A stretch of 60,273 bases of DNA from Flavobacteriaceae bacterium. Its GTDB lineage: Bacteria; Bacteroidota; Bacteroidia; Flavobacteriales; Flavobacteriaceae. The position numbers and the translations under genes were made by a program. Where the stretch lies: NCBI GenBank assembly GCA_030148025.1, contig JASBUG010000014.1:1-60273 (forward strand). The letters are read 5' to 3'. How positions within the stretch are numbered: position 1 is the first letter of the stretch; every line of letters starts with the position of its first letter. The notes below the pieces were generated by a model that made no database searches, was not told the DNA's origin, and saw nothing but the letters and a program-made list of their open reading frames with translations. This document shows positions 51,612 to 60,273 of the stretch, one piece after another.

Positions 51612-52353
51612 GTATTTTTATATTCTTTGGGTATTCAATTTCTGTTAAATATAAGGCATGTCCTGGAACTGAGGCTCCAGCCTTAGATCTATCTTTCGAT
51701 TTAATAATATCATGCAAACCTTCAATCTCTGTTTTACCAAGCCCGATATTAATCATGGTACCAACAATTGCACGTACCATATTACGCAAAAATCTATTAG
51801 CCTTAATAGAAAAAACGAGTTCATCATTTTCTCTTTTCCATTCGGCTTTCATGATGTCGCAATTATAGGTCTTAACATCTGTATTACTCCTTGAAAAACA
51901 TTTGAAGTCCTGGTATTCAAACAATATACCACATGCTTCGTTCATTTTAGTAACATCAAGACTGTGTTTTAGATAATAGCTTTGTTCAAAATTAAAGACA
52001 TTTTTCTTTAAAGCTATTCTATAAATATAAGCTCTACTTATAGCATCAAATCTTGCATGCGCATCATCTTTTACTTCAAAAATATCGTGGACTGCGATGG
52101 TTTTTGGCAAAAAAGAGTTAAGCTTAAACTGCAGCTTTTCGGTCAAAAATTCGGCATTAGTATCAAAATGTGCAAACATTTGTTTAGCATGTACTCCTGT
52201 GTCAGTTCTACCAGCACCAACAATAGCTATAGGTTCTTTTAATAATTTAGACAACCCATCCTCTAGAACCTCCTGAACCGAAATAGCATTTGGTTGATTT
52301 TGCCAACCATGATATGTTTTTCCGTTATACGAAAGTTCTATAAAAAATCGCAA
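51604..52353 (-). CDS. truA: TruA, tRNA pseudouridine(38-40) synthase
   Basis: 249 residues. Catalytic D51 lies in GAGRTDTGVHA; FIELSYNGKTYHGWQ at the start and FLRNMVRAIVGTMINIG near the end are standard TruA motifs. It modifies the anticodon arm of many tRNAs. Translationally coupled to the ABC exporter downstream. Confidence 0.97.
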   Translation of the reverse strand: MRFFIELSYNGKTYHGWQNQPNAISVQEVLEDGLSKLLKEPIAIVGAGRTDTGVHAKQMFAHFDTNAEFLTEKLQFKLNSFLPKTIAVHDIFEVKDDAHARFDAISRAYIYRIALKKNVFNFEQSYYLKHSLDVTKMNEACGILFEYQDFKCFSRSNTDVKTYNCDIMKAEWKRENDELVFSIKANRFLRNMVRAIVGTMINIGLGKTEIEGLHDIIKSKDRSKAGASVPGHALYLTEIEYPKNIKIHG

Positions 52354-52382
52354 TCTATTTGATAATTTTGTTACTAAAGCGA

Positions 52383-52390
52383 CAAAGATA
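52383..52390 (-). promoter_or_regulatory. truA -7 promoter element
   Basis: TATCTTTG on the minus strand matches the Bacteroidota -7 consensus TAnnTTTG, placed 30 bp before the truA start. No clear TTTG is found at the -33 position. Confidence 0.45.
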
Positions 52391-52461
52391 CGTAGATTTA
52401 CAACTATAAAATGACGATTAACATTTTATAATGATATCGACAGATAATTATAATTTATCAG

Positions 52462-52953
52462 ATGAAAAAAATCCTGTTATTATCAGACACTCACAGTTAT
52501 ATTGGTGATGATATTCTTAAGTATGCCAAACAAGTAGACGAAGTATGGCATGCTGGGGATATTGGTGATTTAACAGTGACTGACACTATAAAAAAGGTGA
52601 AAACGCTTCGAGCTGTTTACGGCAATATTGATAATAATCAAGCACGTGCAGAATTTCCATTGCACAATAGATTTAAATGTGAAGATGTAGATGTTTGGAT
52701 TACGCATATTGGCGGATATCCAGGGAAATACAACCCAAACATTAGAGACGCTATTAATAATAATCCTCCAGATCTATTTATATGTGGGCATTCACATATT
52801 TTAAAAGTTATACCCGATAAGAAACTAAATTTATTACATATGAATCCGGGTGCTATTGGCAAACATGGATTTCATCAAGTAAGGACAATGCTTCGCTTTA
52901 TAATAAATAAGAAAAAGATTAGTGATCTGGAAGTCATTGAATTTAAACGCTAA
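52462..52953 (+). CDS. YfcE/MJ0936-family metallophosphoesterase
   Basis: 163 residues with the five metal motifs: SDTH (D9, H11), HAGDIGD, YGNIDNNQ, THIGG and CGHSH. A two-metal phosphodiesterase of broad specificity in vitro. Single gene divergent from truA. Confidence 0.93.
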   Translation: MKKILLLSDTHSYIGDDILKYAKQVDEVWHAGDIGDLTVTDTIKKVKTLRAVYGNIDNNQARAEFPLHNRFKCEDVDVWITHIGGYPGKYNPNIRDAINNNPPDLFICGHSHILKVIPDKKLNLLHMNPGAIGKHGFHQVRTMLRFIINKKKISDLEVIEFKR

Positions 52954-52982
52954 AAGAAAACCCAAAGCTATTGCCTTGGGTT
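52951..52982 (-). terminator. Terminator of the DUF4293 gene
   Basis: On the minus strand AACCCAAGGC-AATA-GCTTTGGGTT (one mismatch) is followed by TTCTTTTA. It also abuts the stop of the converging phosphoesterase gene. Confidence 0.6.
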
Positions 52983-53013
52983 CTCACGCACTAATACTAC
53001 TAAGATGATAGGT

Positions 53014-53424
53014 TTATCTTAATCGATCTACAGATTTTACGAGTTCTTCATCCTTTTTGATGGCTTTATTAGCTAAAGCCAAGAATACGATAGAAAAAAT
53101 AGGTAGAAGCATCCCAATACCTTTCTCAGAAACTTGCATTTCTCCAGATAAGTTTAGCGATCGATACACAAATAATCCTAGTAAAATAAAGTTTAATATG
53201 ATATTAAGCCGCCCCACAACAAATTGAGACTGCCTGTTTTTATACATAAAAATTGCAACTAATGATAAAACTGCCGAACCTAAGAACATCCCCAGATACA
53301 ACATTTCATCTTTCGCAAATATAGCTACACCATCTTTGTTTGTCCAAAGACTTACTACAAAAATCAAACCTGCAGAGATAGCTCCAGCAAGTAATAAATA
53401 TATTGATTGAATTCGTTGTAGCAT
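53014..53424 (-). CDS. DUF4293 membrane protein
   Basis: 136 residues beginning MLQRIQSIYLLLAGAISAGLIF, with four membrane helices and a charged end (KDEELVKSVDRLR), the pattern of the Bacteroidota family DUF4293. Function unknown. Divergent from rho, the usual neighbour in Flavobacteriia as I recall. Confidence 0.88.
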   Translation of the reverse strand: MLQRIQSIYLLLAGAISAGLIFVVSLWTNKDGVAIFAKDEMLYLGMFLGSAVLSLVAIFMYKNRQSQFVVGRLNIILNFILLGLFVYRSLNLSGEMQVSEKGIGMLLPIFSIVFLALANKAIKKDEELVKSVDRLR

Positions 53425-53446
53425 TGCGCTTTTTTAAATTGAAGCA

Positions 53447-53454
53447 CAAAAATA
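53447..53454 (-). promoter_or_regulatory. DUF4293 -7 promoter element
   Basis: TATTTTTG on the minus strand matches TAnnTTTG exactly, 23 bp before the DUF4293 start; the -33 element is not clear. Confidence 0.4.
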
Positions 53455-53515
53455 GCAGTTTCTTTTTAAAACATATACTATTTATGTAAAAATAAAGTTG
53501 TATACTTGCAATAAG

Positions 53516-53542
53516 GTTATGCAACATACTGTATCGCATAAC
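53516..53542 (+). promoter_or_regulatory. Inverted repeat in the rho leader
   Basis: GTTATGC-N13-GCATAAC, a perfect 7-bp inverted repeat with a TACTGTA palindrome in the loop, 105-130 bp before the rho start. It could be an operator or a leader hairpin; Rho commonly controls its own leader, but no T-run follows. Confidence 0.4.
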
Positions 53543-53646
53543 ATTAATCTTCAAAAAAAATTATAATTCAAATTTTTCCCTCGATTCCCCTAAGGAAACC
53601 CTGGAACAATTCAATTTCACTGAAAAACTAATTATTCAATTCAACA

Positions 53647-55278
53647 ATGTTTGAAATTTCACAATTAAAAGAAAAAAAGCTTCCTGAATTACAGGAGATA
53701 GCAAAAGAACTTAACATTTCAAAGTATCGTTCATTAAAAAAATTAGATCTTGTATATCAAATATTAGATCATCAAGCTGCCAATCCACCTGCAGCTGCAA
53801 AGAAGGAAAAAGAAACACCAAAGCCTCAACGCAAAAAAAGAGAGCGTGTTCAAAGAAAAAAAGAAACAGCGCCTCAACAAAAAACAATGGACTTTAAAGA
53901 AAGTCCAAAAGAAAAAGCTCCTGCTAATACTAATGATGGTAAGCAAGAAAGTAAAAAAGCAGAGGCTCCTAAAAAAGAGGTTGAAGAAAAACAACAGCAA
54001 AATCGCCCTCAGCAAAAGGACAACCAAAACCGTTCTCAAAAAGAGCACAAAGGTCAAAATAACAGAAACCAAAACAAAGGGAACCAGCAACAAAACAGAG
54101 GTAATCAAGATAATAAAGGAAATAAAGATAACCGTAATCGTTATCGTGAGCCAGATTTTGAATTTGATGCTATAATAGAAAGTGAAGGCGTTCTAGACGT
54201 AATGCAAGATGGCTATGGTTTTTTACGCTCTTCTGATTATAACTACCTATCCTCTCCAGATGATATTTATGTTTCTCAATCTCAAATTAGATTGTTTGGA
54301 CTAAAGAAAGGAGATACTGTATTAGGACATGTAAGACCTCCAAAGGAAGGCGAAAAATATTTCCCATTAATTAAGGTAACCAAAATTAATGGTCTGGATC
54401 CGCAAGTTGTAAGAGATCGTGTATCTTTTGAACACTTAACACCATTATTTCCTGACGAAAAATTCAATATTGCCGAGAAACAAAGTACCATTTCAACTAG
54501 AATTATGGACCTGTTCTCGCCTATTGGTAAAGGGCAACGTGGTATGATCGTATCGCAACCTAAAACAGGTAAGACCATGTTATTAAAGGATGTTGCAAAT
54601 GCTATTGCTGCAAATCATCCCGAAGTGTATCAAATGATCTTATTAATTGATGAACGTCCAGAGGAAGTAACAGATATGCAACGTAATGTACGAGGTGAAG
54701 TAATTGCTTCTACATTTGACAAAGAAGCAAATGAGCACGTAAAAATTGCAAATATTGTTCTTGAAAAAGCGAAGCGACTTGTAGAATGTGGTTATGATGT
54801 AGTTATATTATTAGATTCTATTACTCGTTTGGCTAGAGCTTATAATACGGTACAACCTGCATCAGGTAAAATATTAAGTGGTGGTGTTGATGCTAATGCA
54901 TTACACAAACCAAAACGTTTCTTTGGTGCAGCTCGTAATATTGAAAATGGAGGGTCACTTACAATTATTGCAACAGCATTAACCGAAACAGGCTCTAAAA
55001 TGGATGAAGTTATCTTTGAAGAATTTAAAGGAACTGGTAACATGGAACTTCAATTAGACAGAAAAATATCTAACAGACGAATATTCCCAGCCATAGACCT
55101 TACATCGTCTAGTACGCGTAGAGATGATCTATTATTAGATGAAAACACTATTCAAAGAATGTGGGTAATGCGTAAATATTTAGCAGACATGAACCCTGTT
55201 GAAGCTATGGAATTTATGAACGATCGTATTAAGCAAACTAGAAACAACGAAGAGTTTTTAATTTCAATGAATCGATAG
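53647..55278 (+). CDS. rho: Transcription termination factor Rho with large disordered insert
   Basis: 543 residues against about 420 in E. coli. N-terminal helical domain ([18 protein letters not shown]), then about 120 residues (45-165) almost wholly Lys, Gln, Asn, Glu and Arg ([19 protein letters not shown]), then the RNA-binding cold-shock domain ([20 protein letters not shown]) and the ATPase ([12 protein letters not shown]alker [27 protein letters not shown]). Hexameric RNA helicase that ends transcripts. Such inserts are known in Bacteroidota Rho, where in Bacteroides thetaiotaomicron the disordered region drives condensate formation. Confidence 0.97.
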   Translation: MFEISQLKEKKLPELQEIAKELNISKYRSLKKLDLVYQILDHQAANPPAAAKKEKETPKPQRKKRERVQRKKETAPQQKTMDFKESPKEKAPANTNDGKQESKKAEAPKKEVEEKQQQNRPQQKDNQNRSQKEHKGQNNRNQNKGNQQQNRGNQDNKGNKDNRNRYREPDFEFDAIIESEGVLDVMQDGYGFLRSSDYNYLSSPDDIYVSQSQIRLFGLKKGDTVLGHVRPPKEGEKYFPLIKVTKINGLDPQVVRDRVSFEHLTPLFPDEKFNIAEKQSTISTRIMDLFSPIGKGQRGMIVSQPKTGKTMLLKDVANAIAANHPEVYQMILLIDERPEEVTDMQRNVRGEVIASTFDKEANEHVKIANIVLEKAKRLVECGYDVVILLDSITRLARAYNTVQPASGKILSGGVDANALHKPKRFFGAARNIENGGSLTIIATALTETGSKMDEVIFEEFKGTGNMELQLDRKISNRRIFPAIDLTSSSTRRDDLLLDENTIQRMWVMRKYLADMNPVEAMEFMNDRIKQTRNNEEFLISMNR

Positions 55279-55306
55279 ATAGAACTAATTCAAAATCTAT
55301 TATATA

Positions 55307-55347
55307 AGAGAAGCCGCAGTTAAATTTAACTGCGGCTTCTCTTTTTA
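55307..55347 (+). terminator. Terminator of rho
   Basis: A 36-base perfect palindrome with arms AGAGAAGCCGCAGTTAAA followed by TTTTTA, 29 bp after the rho stop. Confidence 0.85.
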
Positions 55348-55386
55348 TTACTTTCTTTAACAAAAGTAGACCAAAACAATAACTAT

Positions 55387-55413
55387 AAAAAAAGCCTCTC
55401 AATATTGAGAGGC
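55387..55413 (-). terminator. Terminator of rpsT
   Basis: Perfect palindrome GCCTCTCAATATTGAGAGGC followed, on the minus strand, by seven T; 25 bp past the rpsT stop. Confidence 0.85.
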
Positions 55414-55438
55414 TCAAATATTTTTTAATTCTTCTTTC

Positions 55439-55690
55439 TTACAAAGAAGCTACGTGCTTAGCTAAACCTGATTTTAAGTTTGCAGCTTTATTAGCGTGAA
55501 TAATATTATTCTTAGCTAATCTGTCGATCATAGAAGCTACTGAAGGGAATAAAGTTTCAGCATCCTTCTTAGAAGTCATCTCACGTAATTTCTTAATAGC
55601 ATTACGTGTAGTTTTGTGCTGGTACTTATTTCTTAAGCGTCTCGTTTCGTTGCTTCTTATTCTTTTTAACGCTGACTTATGATTTGCCAT
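55439..55690 (-). CDS. rpsT: 30S ribosomal protein S20
   Basis: 83 residues, ANHKSALKRIRSNETRRLRNK and NIIHANKAANLKSGLAKHV being classic S20; very basic. It binds 16S rRNA early in small-subunit assembly. It lies 23 bp downstream of tRNA-Glu, on the same strand, and is probably cotranscribed with it. Confidence 0.97.
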   Translation of the reverse strand: MANHKSALKRIRSNETRRLRNKYQHKTTRNAIKKLREMTSKKDAETLFPSVASMIDRLAKNNIIHANKAANLKSGLAKHVASL

Positions 55691-55713
55691 TTTTCTTTTT
55701 TATTAAATCGTTG

Positions 55714-55785
55714 TAGCCCGTAGGGGAATCGAACCCCTCTTACCAGGATGAAAACCTGGCGTCCTAGCCGATAGACGAACGGGCC
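55714..55785 (-). tRNA. tRNA-Glu (anticodon UUC)
   Basis: Full cloverleaf on the minus strand: acceptor GGCCCGT/ACGGGCT, D-arm in TCTATCGGCTAGGA, anticodon arm CCAGG-TTTTCAT-CCTGG with anticodon TTC, T-arm GAGGGGTTCGATTCCCCT. The CCA end is not encoded. Read between proS and rpsT. Confidence 0.96.
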
Positions 55786-55802
55786 ATTTATTTTCGAGTG
55801 CG

Positions 55803-55834
55803 CAAATTTAATTCTAAAAAACCAAATCTGCAAA
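55803..55834 (-). promoter_or_regulatory. Promoter of tRNA-Glu/rpsT
   Basis: On the minus strand TTTG (55831-55834), 20 bases, then TAAATTTG (55803-55810): an exact match to the Bacteroidota primary-sigma consensus TTTG-N19-21-TAnnTTTG, ending 17 bp before the tRNA. Confidence 0.75.
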
Positions 55835-55841
55835 ACTTTTC

Positions 55842-55872
55842 AAAAAACTTGCAATGCTTTTTTCGTCATTGC
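55842..55872 (-). terminator. Terminator of proS
   Basis: Minus-strand stem GCAATG/CATTGC with a 10-base loop, followed by AAGTTTTTT, between the proS stop and the tRNA promoter. Confidence 0.5.
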
Positions 55873-55938
55873 GGATGCAAAAATACAACTAATTTTGAAT
55901 GCTGCAACTTCTAATTGATTTTTTTTGAAAATATTTTT

Positions 55939-57417
55939 CTAATACGCTTTTGCAAACAAAACTCGCTGCTCTGAAGGCTCACCAGTAAGCACACATTTGC
56001 CTGATTCCTTTTTATTTTCAATAGGTATACAACGTATGGTTGCTTTTGTAAGCTCTTTTATTTTTTCTTCAGTTGCTGCTGTACCATCCCAATGCGCTGA
56101 GATGAATCCAGTTTTAGTCTCTAATACTTCTTTAAATTCCTCAAAACTATTTACTTCAGTAATATGCTCATCTCTAAAATTCAAAGCTTTTTTAAATAAG
56201 GTATCTTGAATTTCAGTCATTAGTCCTTCTATCACATTTTCAATGCCTTCTAAAGCAACTACCTCTTTAGTTAAGGTATCACGTCTAGCCAACTCTACGG
56301 TTCCGTTCTCAAGATCTTTTGGGCCAATGGCAATTCTTAAAGGCACACCTTGTAATTCATGTTGCGCAAATTTAGCTCCAGGTCTAAATGTTGTTCTATT
56401 ATCAAATTTCACAGAAACACCTTTAGCTCTCAAACCGTTCATTATATTATTAGCGACTTCTGTTATCGCTTCTAACTGCTCATCATTTTTATAAATTGGA
56501 ACTATTACTACTTGGTTTGGCGCTAAATTAGGAGGCAATACCAATCCTTTATCATCACTATGTGTCATAATAAGAGCTCCCATTAAACGGGTAGAAACAC
56601 CCCATGATGTTGCCCAAACATAGTCTTGTTTTCCTTCTTTATTCGTGTACTTAACATCAAAGGCTTTTGCAAAGTTCTGTCCTAAGAAATGAGATGTTCC
56701 TGCTTGTAGCGCTTTCCCATCCTGCATTAATGCCTCAATACACATTGTTTCTTCGGCTCCTGCAAAACGCTCGCTTTCTGTTTTTAATCCTTGAATAACA
56801 GGAATAGCCATGAAGTTTTCTACAAACGTTGCATAAACACCATTTATTAGTTTCGTTTCTTCCCAAGCTTCTTCTTTAGTCGCATGTGCGGTGTGTCCCT
56901 CCTGCCATAAAAACTCAGCCGTTCTCAAAAACAAACGCGTACGCATTTCCCATCGCACCACATTAGCCCACTGATTTACTAATATTGGCAAATCTCTATA
57001 ACTCTGAATCCAACCTTTATAAGTATTCCAGATAATAGCTTCTGATGTTGGTCTAACCACCAATTCTTCTTCTAATCGCGCCTTAGGATCTACTCTCAAC
57101 TTACCTTCATTATCAGGATCATTTTCTAACCTATAATGTGTTACAACCGCACACTCTTTAGCAAATCCTTCAGCATTTTTTTCTTCTGCCTCAAACAAAC
57201 TTTTAGGAACAAATAATGGGAAATAAGCATTCTGGTGACCTGTTTCTTTAAACATTCTATCTAGTTCTGCTTGCATTTTTTCCCAAATAGCATATCCGTA
57301 AGGTTTTATAACCATACAACCTCTAACTGCAGAATTCTCTGCAAGATCTGCTTTAACAACCAGCTCGTTATACCATTTAGAATAATCTTCACTCCTGCTC
57401 GTAAGATTTTTGCTCAT
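55939..57417 (-). CDS. proS: Prolyl-tRNA synthetase, short archaeal/eukaryal type
   Basis: 492 residues, class II fold: motif 2 region [19 protein letters not shown] and [27 protein letters not shown], motif 3 region [25 protein letters not shown], then anticodon-binding domain and the extra C-terminal zinc-type domain ([19 protein letters not shown], with Cys) ending in Tyr. The bacterial INS editing domain is absent, as in the ProS3 type. Charges tRNA-Pro. Confidence 0.97.
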   Translation of the reverse strand: MSKNLTSRSEDYSKWYNELVVKADLAENSAVRGCMVIKPYGYAIWEKMQAELDRMFKETGHQNAYFPLFVPKSLFEAEEKNAEGFAKECAVVTHYRLENDPDNEGKLRVDPKARLEEELVVRPTSEAIIWNTYKGWIQSYRDLPILVNQWANVVRWEMRTRLFLRTAEFLWQEGHTAHATKEEAWEETKLINGVYATFVENFMAIPVIQGLKTESERFAGAEETMCIEALMQDGKALQAGTSHFLGQNFAKAFDVKYTNKEGKQDYVWATSWGVSTRLMGALIMTHSDDKGLVLPPNLAPNQVVIVPIYKNDEQLEAITEVANNIMNGLRAKGVSVKFDNRTTFRPGAKFAQHELQGVPLRIAIGPKDLENGTVELARRDTLTKEVVALEGIENVIEGLMTEIQDTLFKKALNFRDEHITEVNSFEEFKEVLETKTGFISAHWDGTAATEEKIKELTKATIRCIPIENKKESGKCVLTGEPSEQRVLFAKAY

Positions 57418-57458
57418 ATATATTGTTTTGGCACAAAAATTGTGACTATGTTAAATAA

Positions 57459-57489
57459 AAAAATAGTTCAGCAAAACTAACTATTTTTG
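57459..57489. promoter_or_regulatory. Inverted repeat and -7 element in the proS/lipoprotein divergent region
   Basis: AAAAATAGTT-N10-AACTATTTTT is a perfect 10-bp inverted repeat. Its right arm contains TATTTTTG (57482-57489), an exact TAnnTTTG on the plus strand, 30 bp before the lipoprotein start. The repeat could therefore control that promoter. Confidence 0.45.
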
Positions 57490-57518
57490 TTATGTTCAAC
57501 AATTTAATTTAAAGAGAT

Positions 57519-58526
57519 ATGCAATTAAATAACTACTTAAATTCCAAAATGCGTTTTGTTGGCGCGTTAGGCTTGCTATTGGGCCTAACTTCATGTGGAT
57601 CATATCAACTTGCTGGTTACGAAGACGATAGTATTTACGAATTGAATAATAGAACTGTTGAACATAGAGAAACTGTAGTTGTTGAGAGATCTAACGATCA
57701 AAACTCTGATTACTACCAAAATTATTTTAAAGAAAAATCGCAAGAATTAGACGCCTTAGGTGACGATGCGATTTTTACAGATATCGATTCTTACGAAAGC
57801 TCATATACAGAAAACGATTCTTTAAATTATAGAAGTAATGCTGGATGGGGATATGACAATGAAAATGTAACCATAAACATTTATAACAGACCATTTTACA
57901 ATGGTTTTTGGATTGGAGGTTTCTATCCTTATTATAGATGGAATCGCGGTTTTGCTATTGGATATTATGATTATTGGCACTCACCTTTTTATATAGGCTG
58001 GAACAGACCTTATTATTGGGGACATTTTAATTATTACCACCCTTATTATTATGGCTACAATAATTTTTATTACGGAAACCGTATTTACAGTAGAAGAGGT
58101 TTAGCCTATAATGCTGGAAGAAGAGGTGCTATATACAATAATAGTAATAGAATATCTAGTCTTAATAGCAGACGTAATTTTTATAACAACAACACCTCAA
58201 GAAGAAGCACTACATCAAGATATAGATATAATACACCAAGAAGATCTAATAGCACTATTAATAGAAACTCAACGAGATCAAATACTCGAGTAAGACCAAA
58301 TACTACGAGCAGGAATCGTGTTTATTCAAGATCTAGAACATCAACTAATCGTCCTAGAAGCACAACTACAAGATCAAGAAGGTCTAACAATAATTCTACT
58401 AATTACAATAGGTCCTCTTCAAATAGAAACTCTTCTTTTAATCGCTCTTCATCGAGCATGAGAAGCTCTGGTTCAAGGTCTTCTTCTAGAAGCAGCAGCC
58501 GTTCATCAAGAAGAAATAACTTATAA
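57519..58526 (+). CDS. Lipoprotein with Tyr/Trp-rich middle and Arg/Ser/Asn-rich tail
   Basis: 335 residues. Lipoprotein signal (FVGALGLLLGLTSC); an ATG at codon 11 may be the true start. An acidic part (residues 55-110) is followed by an aromatic block (FYNGFWIGGFYPYYRWNRG, 130-185), then 140 residues nearly all Arg, Ser, Asn and Thr. The last part is strongly basic and probably disordered, which suggests binding to envelope polymers or RNA/DNA outside. No named family. Precedes the OmpP1 gene by 20 bases. Confidence 0.75.
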   Translation: MQLNNYLNSKMRFVGALGLLLGLTSCGSYQLAGYEDDSIYELNNRTVEHRETVVVERSNDQNSDYYQNYFKEKSQELDALGDDAIFTDIDSYESSYTENDSLNYRSNAGWGYDNENVTINIYNRPFYNGFWIGGFYPYYRWNRGFAIGYYDYWHSPFYIGWNRPYYWGHFNYYHPYYYGYNNFYYGNRIYSRRGLAYNAGRRGAIYNNSNRISSLNSRRNFYNNNTSRRSTTSRYRYNTPRRSNSTINRNSTRSNTRVRPNTTSRNRVYSRSRTSTNRPRSTTTRSRRSNNNSTNYNRSSSNRNSSFNRSSSSMRSSGSRSSSRSSSRSSRRNNL

Positions 58527-58546
58527 AAAAGAAAAATTACACAAAT

Positions 58547-60061
58547 ATGAAAAAGTTAACACTATTGATCATAGGTGTCATATCTATGTCTACAATTAAC
58601 GCTCAAGACATCACTGACGCCGTTAGATTTTCTTCCGAAAACATTCAGGGAACAGCTCGTTTTCGAGCTATGAGTGGTGCCTTTGGAGCATTAGGAGGTG
58701 ATATGTCTGCAGTAAGTTTAAATCCTGCTGGGTCGGCAATTTTTAATAACAGTTATGCATCTTTTTCTGTTTCTAATATGGACACAGAAAATGAGACACG
58801 TTTTTTTAACAATTCAAACATATCATCTGAATCAAATTTCGATTTCAATCAAGCTGGAGTAGTTTTCGTTTTCAACAATACAAATAGTAATAATCCTTGG
58901 AGAAAATTTGTATTAGGGTTTGCCTATGAGCAAACTCAAAACTTTGACAACGATTGGTTTGCTTCTGGAGTAAATAATAGATCTATAGATAGTTATTTTT
59001 TAGCTAACGCTCAAGGCAAACGCCTTGATGAGATATCTGCATTTGCTGATGAATCTATTGATGATGCTTACGCAGATATTGGTGCTAGTTATGGATTTGC
59101 CAATCAACAAGCTTTTTTAGGTTATGAATCTTTTATTTTAGAACCCGATTCAGACGATGATGCTAACACTATTTATACTTCAAATATTGCAGCTGGAAAT
59201 TTTAACCAGGAATATTCATTTAGATCTACTGGTTACAATGGTAAATTAAGCGTGAATTTAGCAGCACAATATCAAGATAATTTATATCTAGGATTAAACC
59301 TTAATTCTCATTTTATAAATTATGATCGCTCTACCTTTCTATTGGAAGAAAACTCCAATGTTGGATCATTAGTTAATGAGGTAGCCTTTGAAAATATTCT
59401 ATCTACAGTTGGTAATGGATTTTCATTCCAGCTAGGTGGTATTGCAAAATTAAACGACATGCTTCGAGTTGGTATTAGTTACGACTCTCCAGTTTGGTAT
59501 ACAATTAGTGAAGAAACAACGCAATATATTGACACAGTAAGAGATGATAATGGTCTAATCACAACTATTATTGATCCTCAAATTGTAAATATATTCCCAG
59601 ATTACAAACTACAAACACCTGCGAAAATTACAGGAAGTGTTGCTTTAGTACTTAATAAACAAGGCCTCATTAGTTTTGATTATTCTAGAAAAGATTATGG
59701 AAACACAAAATTCACACCAAAATCAGATTCTTACTTTGCAGCTCAAAACACTATTATTAATAACAATTTAAAAGCTGCAAATACTTATAGAATAGGTGGT
59801 GAGGTAAGACATGAAAGGTTTAGCTTTAGAGGTGGTTACAAGTTAGAAGAAAGCCCATACAATGATACTTCTTTTTATGGTGACCTTAAGGGGTTTTCTC
59901 TAGGGGTTGGCTATAATTTTGGTGGAACACGATTAGATTTAGCCTATGAAAACGCTAAAAGAGACATCAACCATAGACTATATAATGTTGGTTTAACTGA
60001 TGCTGCACGTATTGCTACAGACAACACAAACGTCACATTATCACTAAGCATGGCACTATAA
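58547..60061 (+). CDS. OmpP1/FadL/TodX-family outer-membrane protein
   Basis: 504 residues: signal peptide (LLIIGVISMSTINAQ), then DAVRFSSENIQGTARFRAMSGAFGALGGDMSAVSLNPAGSA, the characteristic opening of the family, and amphipathic strands to a final hydrophobic-ended strand (TNVTLSLSMAL). A beta-barrel taking up hydrophobic compounds by family. Last gene before a strong terminator. Confidence 0.92.
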   Translation: MKKLTLLIIGVISMSTINAQDITDAVRFSSENIQGTARFRAMSGAFGALGGDMSAVSLNPAGSAIFNNSYASFSVSNMDTENETRFFNNSNISSESNFDFNQAGVVFVFNNTNSNNPWRKFVLGFAYEQTQNFDNDWFASGVNNRSIDSYFLANAQGKRLDEISAFADESIDDAYADIGASYGFANQQAFLGYESFILEPDSDDDANTIYTSNIAAGNFNQEYSFRSTGYNGKLSVNLAAQYQDNLYLGLNLNSHFINYDRSTFLLEENSNVGSLVNEVAFENILSTVGNGFSFQLGGIAKLNDMLRVGISYDSPVWYTISEETTQYIDTVRDDNGLITTIIDPQIVNIFPDYKLQTPAKITGSVALVLNKQGLISFDYSRKDYGNTKFTPKSDSYFAAQNTIINNNLKAANTYRIGGEVRHERFSFRGGYKLEESPYNDTSFYGDLKGFSLGVGYNFGGTRLDLAYENAKRDINHRLYNVGLTDAARIATDNTNVTLSLSMAL

Positions 60062-60089
60062 GAATAACACATTAACAATAACGAAAAAA

Positions 60090-60119
60090 GCCGAAAGAAG
60101 TTTCTTTCGGCTTTTTTTT
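60090..60119. terminator. Bidirectional terminator after the OmpP1 gene
   Basis: GCCGAAAG-AAGTTT-CTTTCGGC with A-run before and eight T after, between the converging OmpP1 gene and the partial gene at the right edge. Confidence 0.9.
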
Positions 60120-60273
60120 ATCTCTTAAGAGAAAAATGGGCTTTAAATTGTTTTCTAGTGCCATCACTAGGTTCTTCATACTCCACCACAAACCAGTAAT
60201 CGCTCGACGGTAACTCATTCCCATTAAAGGTGCCATCCCACCCTTGCCCTCTCGGACTCAACTGCTTCAACAA
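60118..60273 (-). CDS. C-terminus of a type IX-secreted protein (type B sorting domain), partial
   Basis: The window ends inside this gene. The last 51 codons on the minus strand read GWDGTFNGNELPSSDYWFVV ... EPSDGTRKQFKAHFSLKR then TAA, the end of the gliding-motility-associated (T9SS type B) sorting domain. It shows that the organism has a type IX system. The passenger lies outside the window. Confidence 0.92.
   Translation of the reverse strand: MLKQLSPRGQGWDGTFNGNELPSSDYWFVVEYEEPSDGTRKQFKAHFSLKR

Noticed and set aside
55878..55908. GTTG-N19-TATTTTTG as a tRNA-Glu promoter
   Set aside because: A hairpin plus T-run (55842-55872) would stop transcripts from it, and a perfect promoter lies closer to the tRNA.

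Overview
The window is AT-rich DNA from a marine-type member of the Bacteroidota, most likely Flavobacteriaceae. Support comes from the housekeeping genes (half-length CdaA, BT_3928-type DoxX protein, DUF4293, Rho with an Asn/Gln/Lys-rich insert, short archaeal-type ProS, OmpP1/FadL protein). A tRNA promoter of the form TTTG-N20-TAnnTTTG and a type IX secretion type B sorting domain cut by the right edge agree with this. No database search was possible, so family names rest on motifs read by eye.

Positions 1-39491 are an accessory locus organised around a divergent control region (about 32352-32624). The right arm (+ strand) encodes an orphan response regulator, a GspG-like major pseudopilin, a half-size A24 prepilin peptidase, a GspE ATPase, a GspD secretin, a PilM/PilN (GspL)-like protein and a PilO (GspM)-like protein. 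The left arm (- strand) first carries candidate cargo: two tail-fibre-like proteins, an OmpH/Skp chaperone, two unknown exported proteins, a 1741-residue Rhs 'A' protein, a 1547-residue Rhs 'B' protein with a variable C-terminus, and a small lipoprotein that may be its immunity protein. After a REP-type transposase island (16669-17528) come two lipoproteins, a third tail-fibre-like protein and the rest of the secretion machine (PilP/GspC-like, GspK-, GspI- and GspJ-like pseudopilins, GspF), overlapping or abutting one another. A second Rhs A/B pair follows (6538-10065, 2424-6092) with an ankyrin-repeat candidate immunity gene, and then a promoterless orphan Rhs C-terminal cassette with an HNH-type toxin and an Imm33-like immunity gene.

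My reading (inference) is that this is one system: a type II secretion/type IV pilus-like machine dedicated to exporting two-part Rhs toxin shells and tail-fibre-like adhesins. A four-half-site array of CTTA/TAAG with spacing 11-22-11 bp occurs in identical form in the divergent control region and upstream of the second Rhs operon. This suggests joint control, possibly by the orphan response regulator. A 69-bp perfect repeat joins the orphan cassette to the intact Rhs gene and could allow toxin swapping.

Positions 39542-60273 are mostly core genome: two uncharacterised genes, a DUF2892/metal-binding-domain pair, clpS, prmA, tpiA, a TlpA-like lipoprotein, a DppB-type permease, a DoxX/BT_3928 protein, a DUF1599 protein, folP, cdaA, an MsbA-like exporter, truA, a YfcE-like phosphoesterase, DUF4293, rho, rpsT, tRNA-Glu(UUC), proS, an Arg/Ser-rich lipoprotein and an OmpP1/FadL protein.
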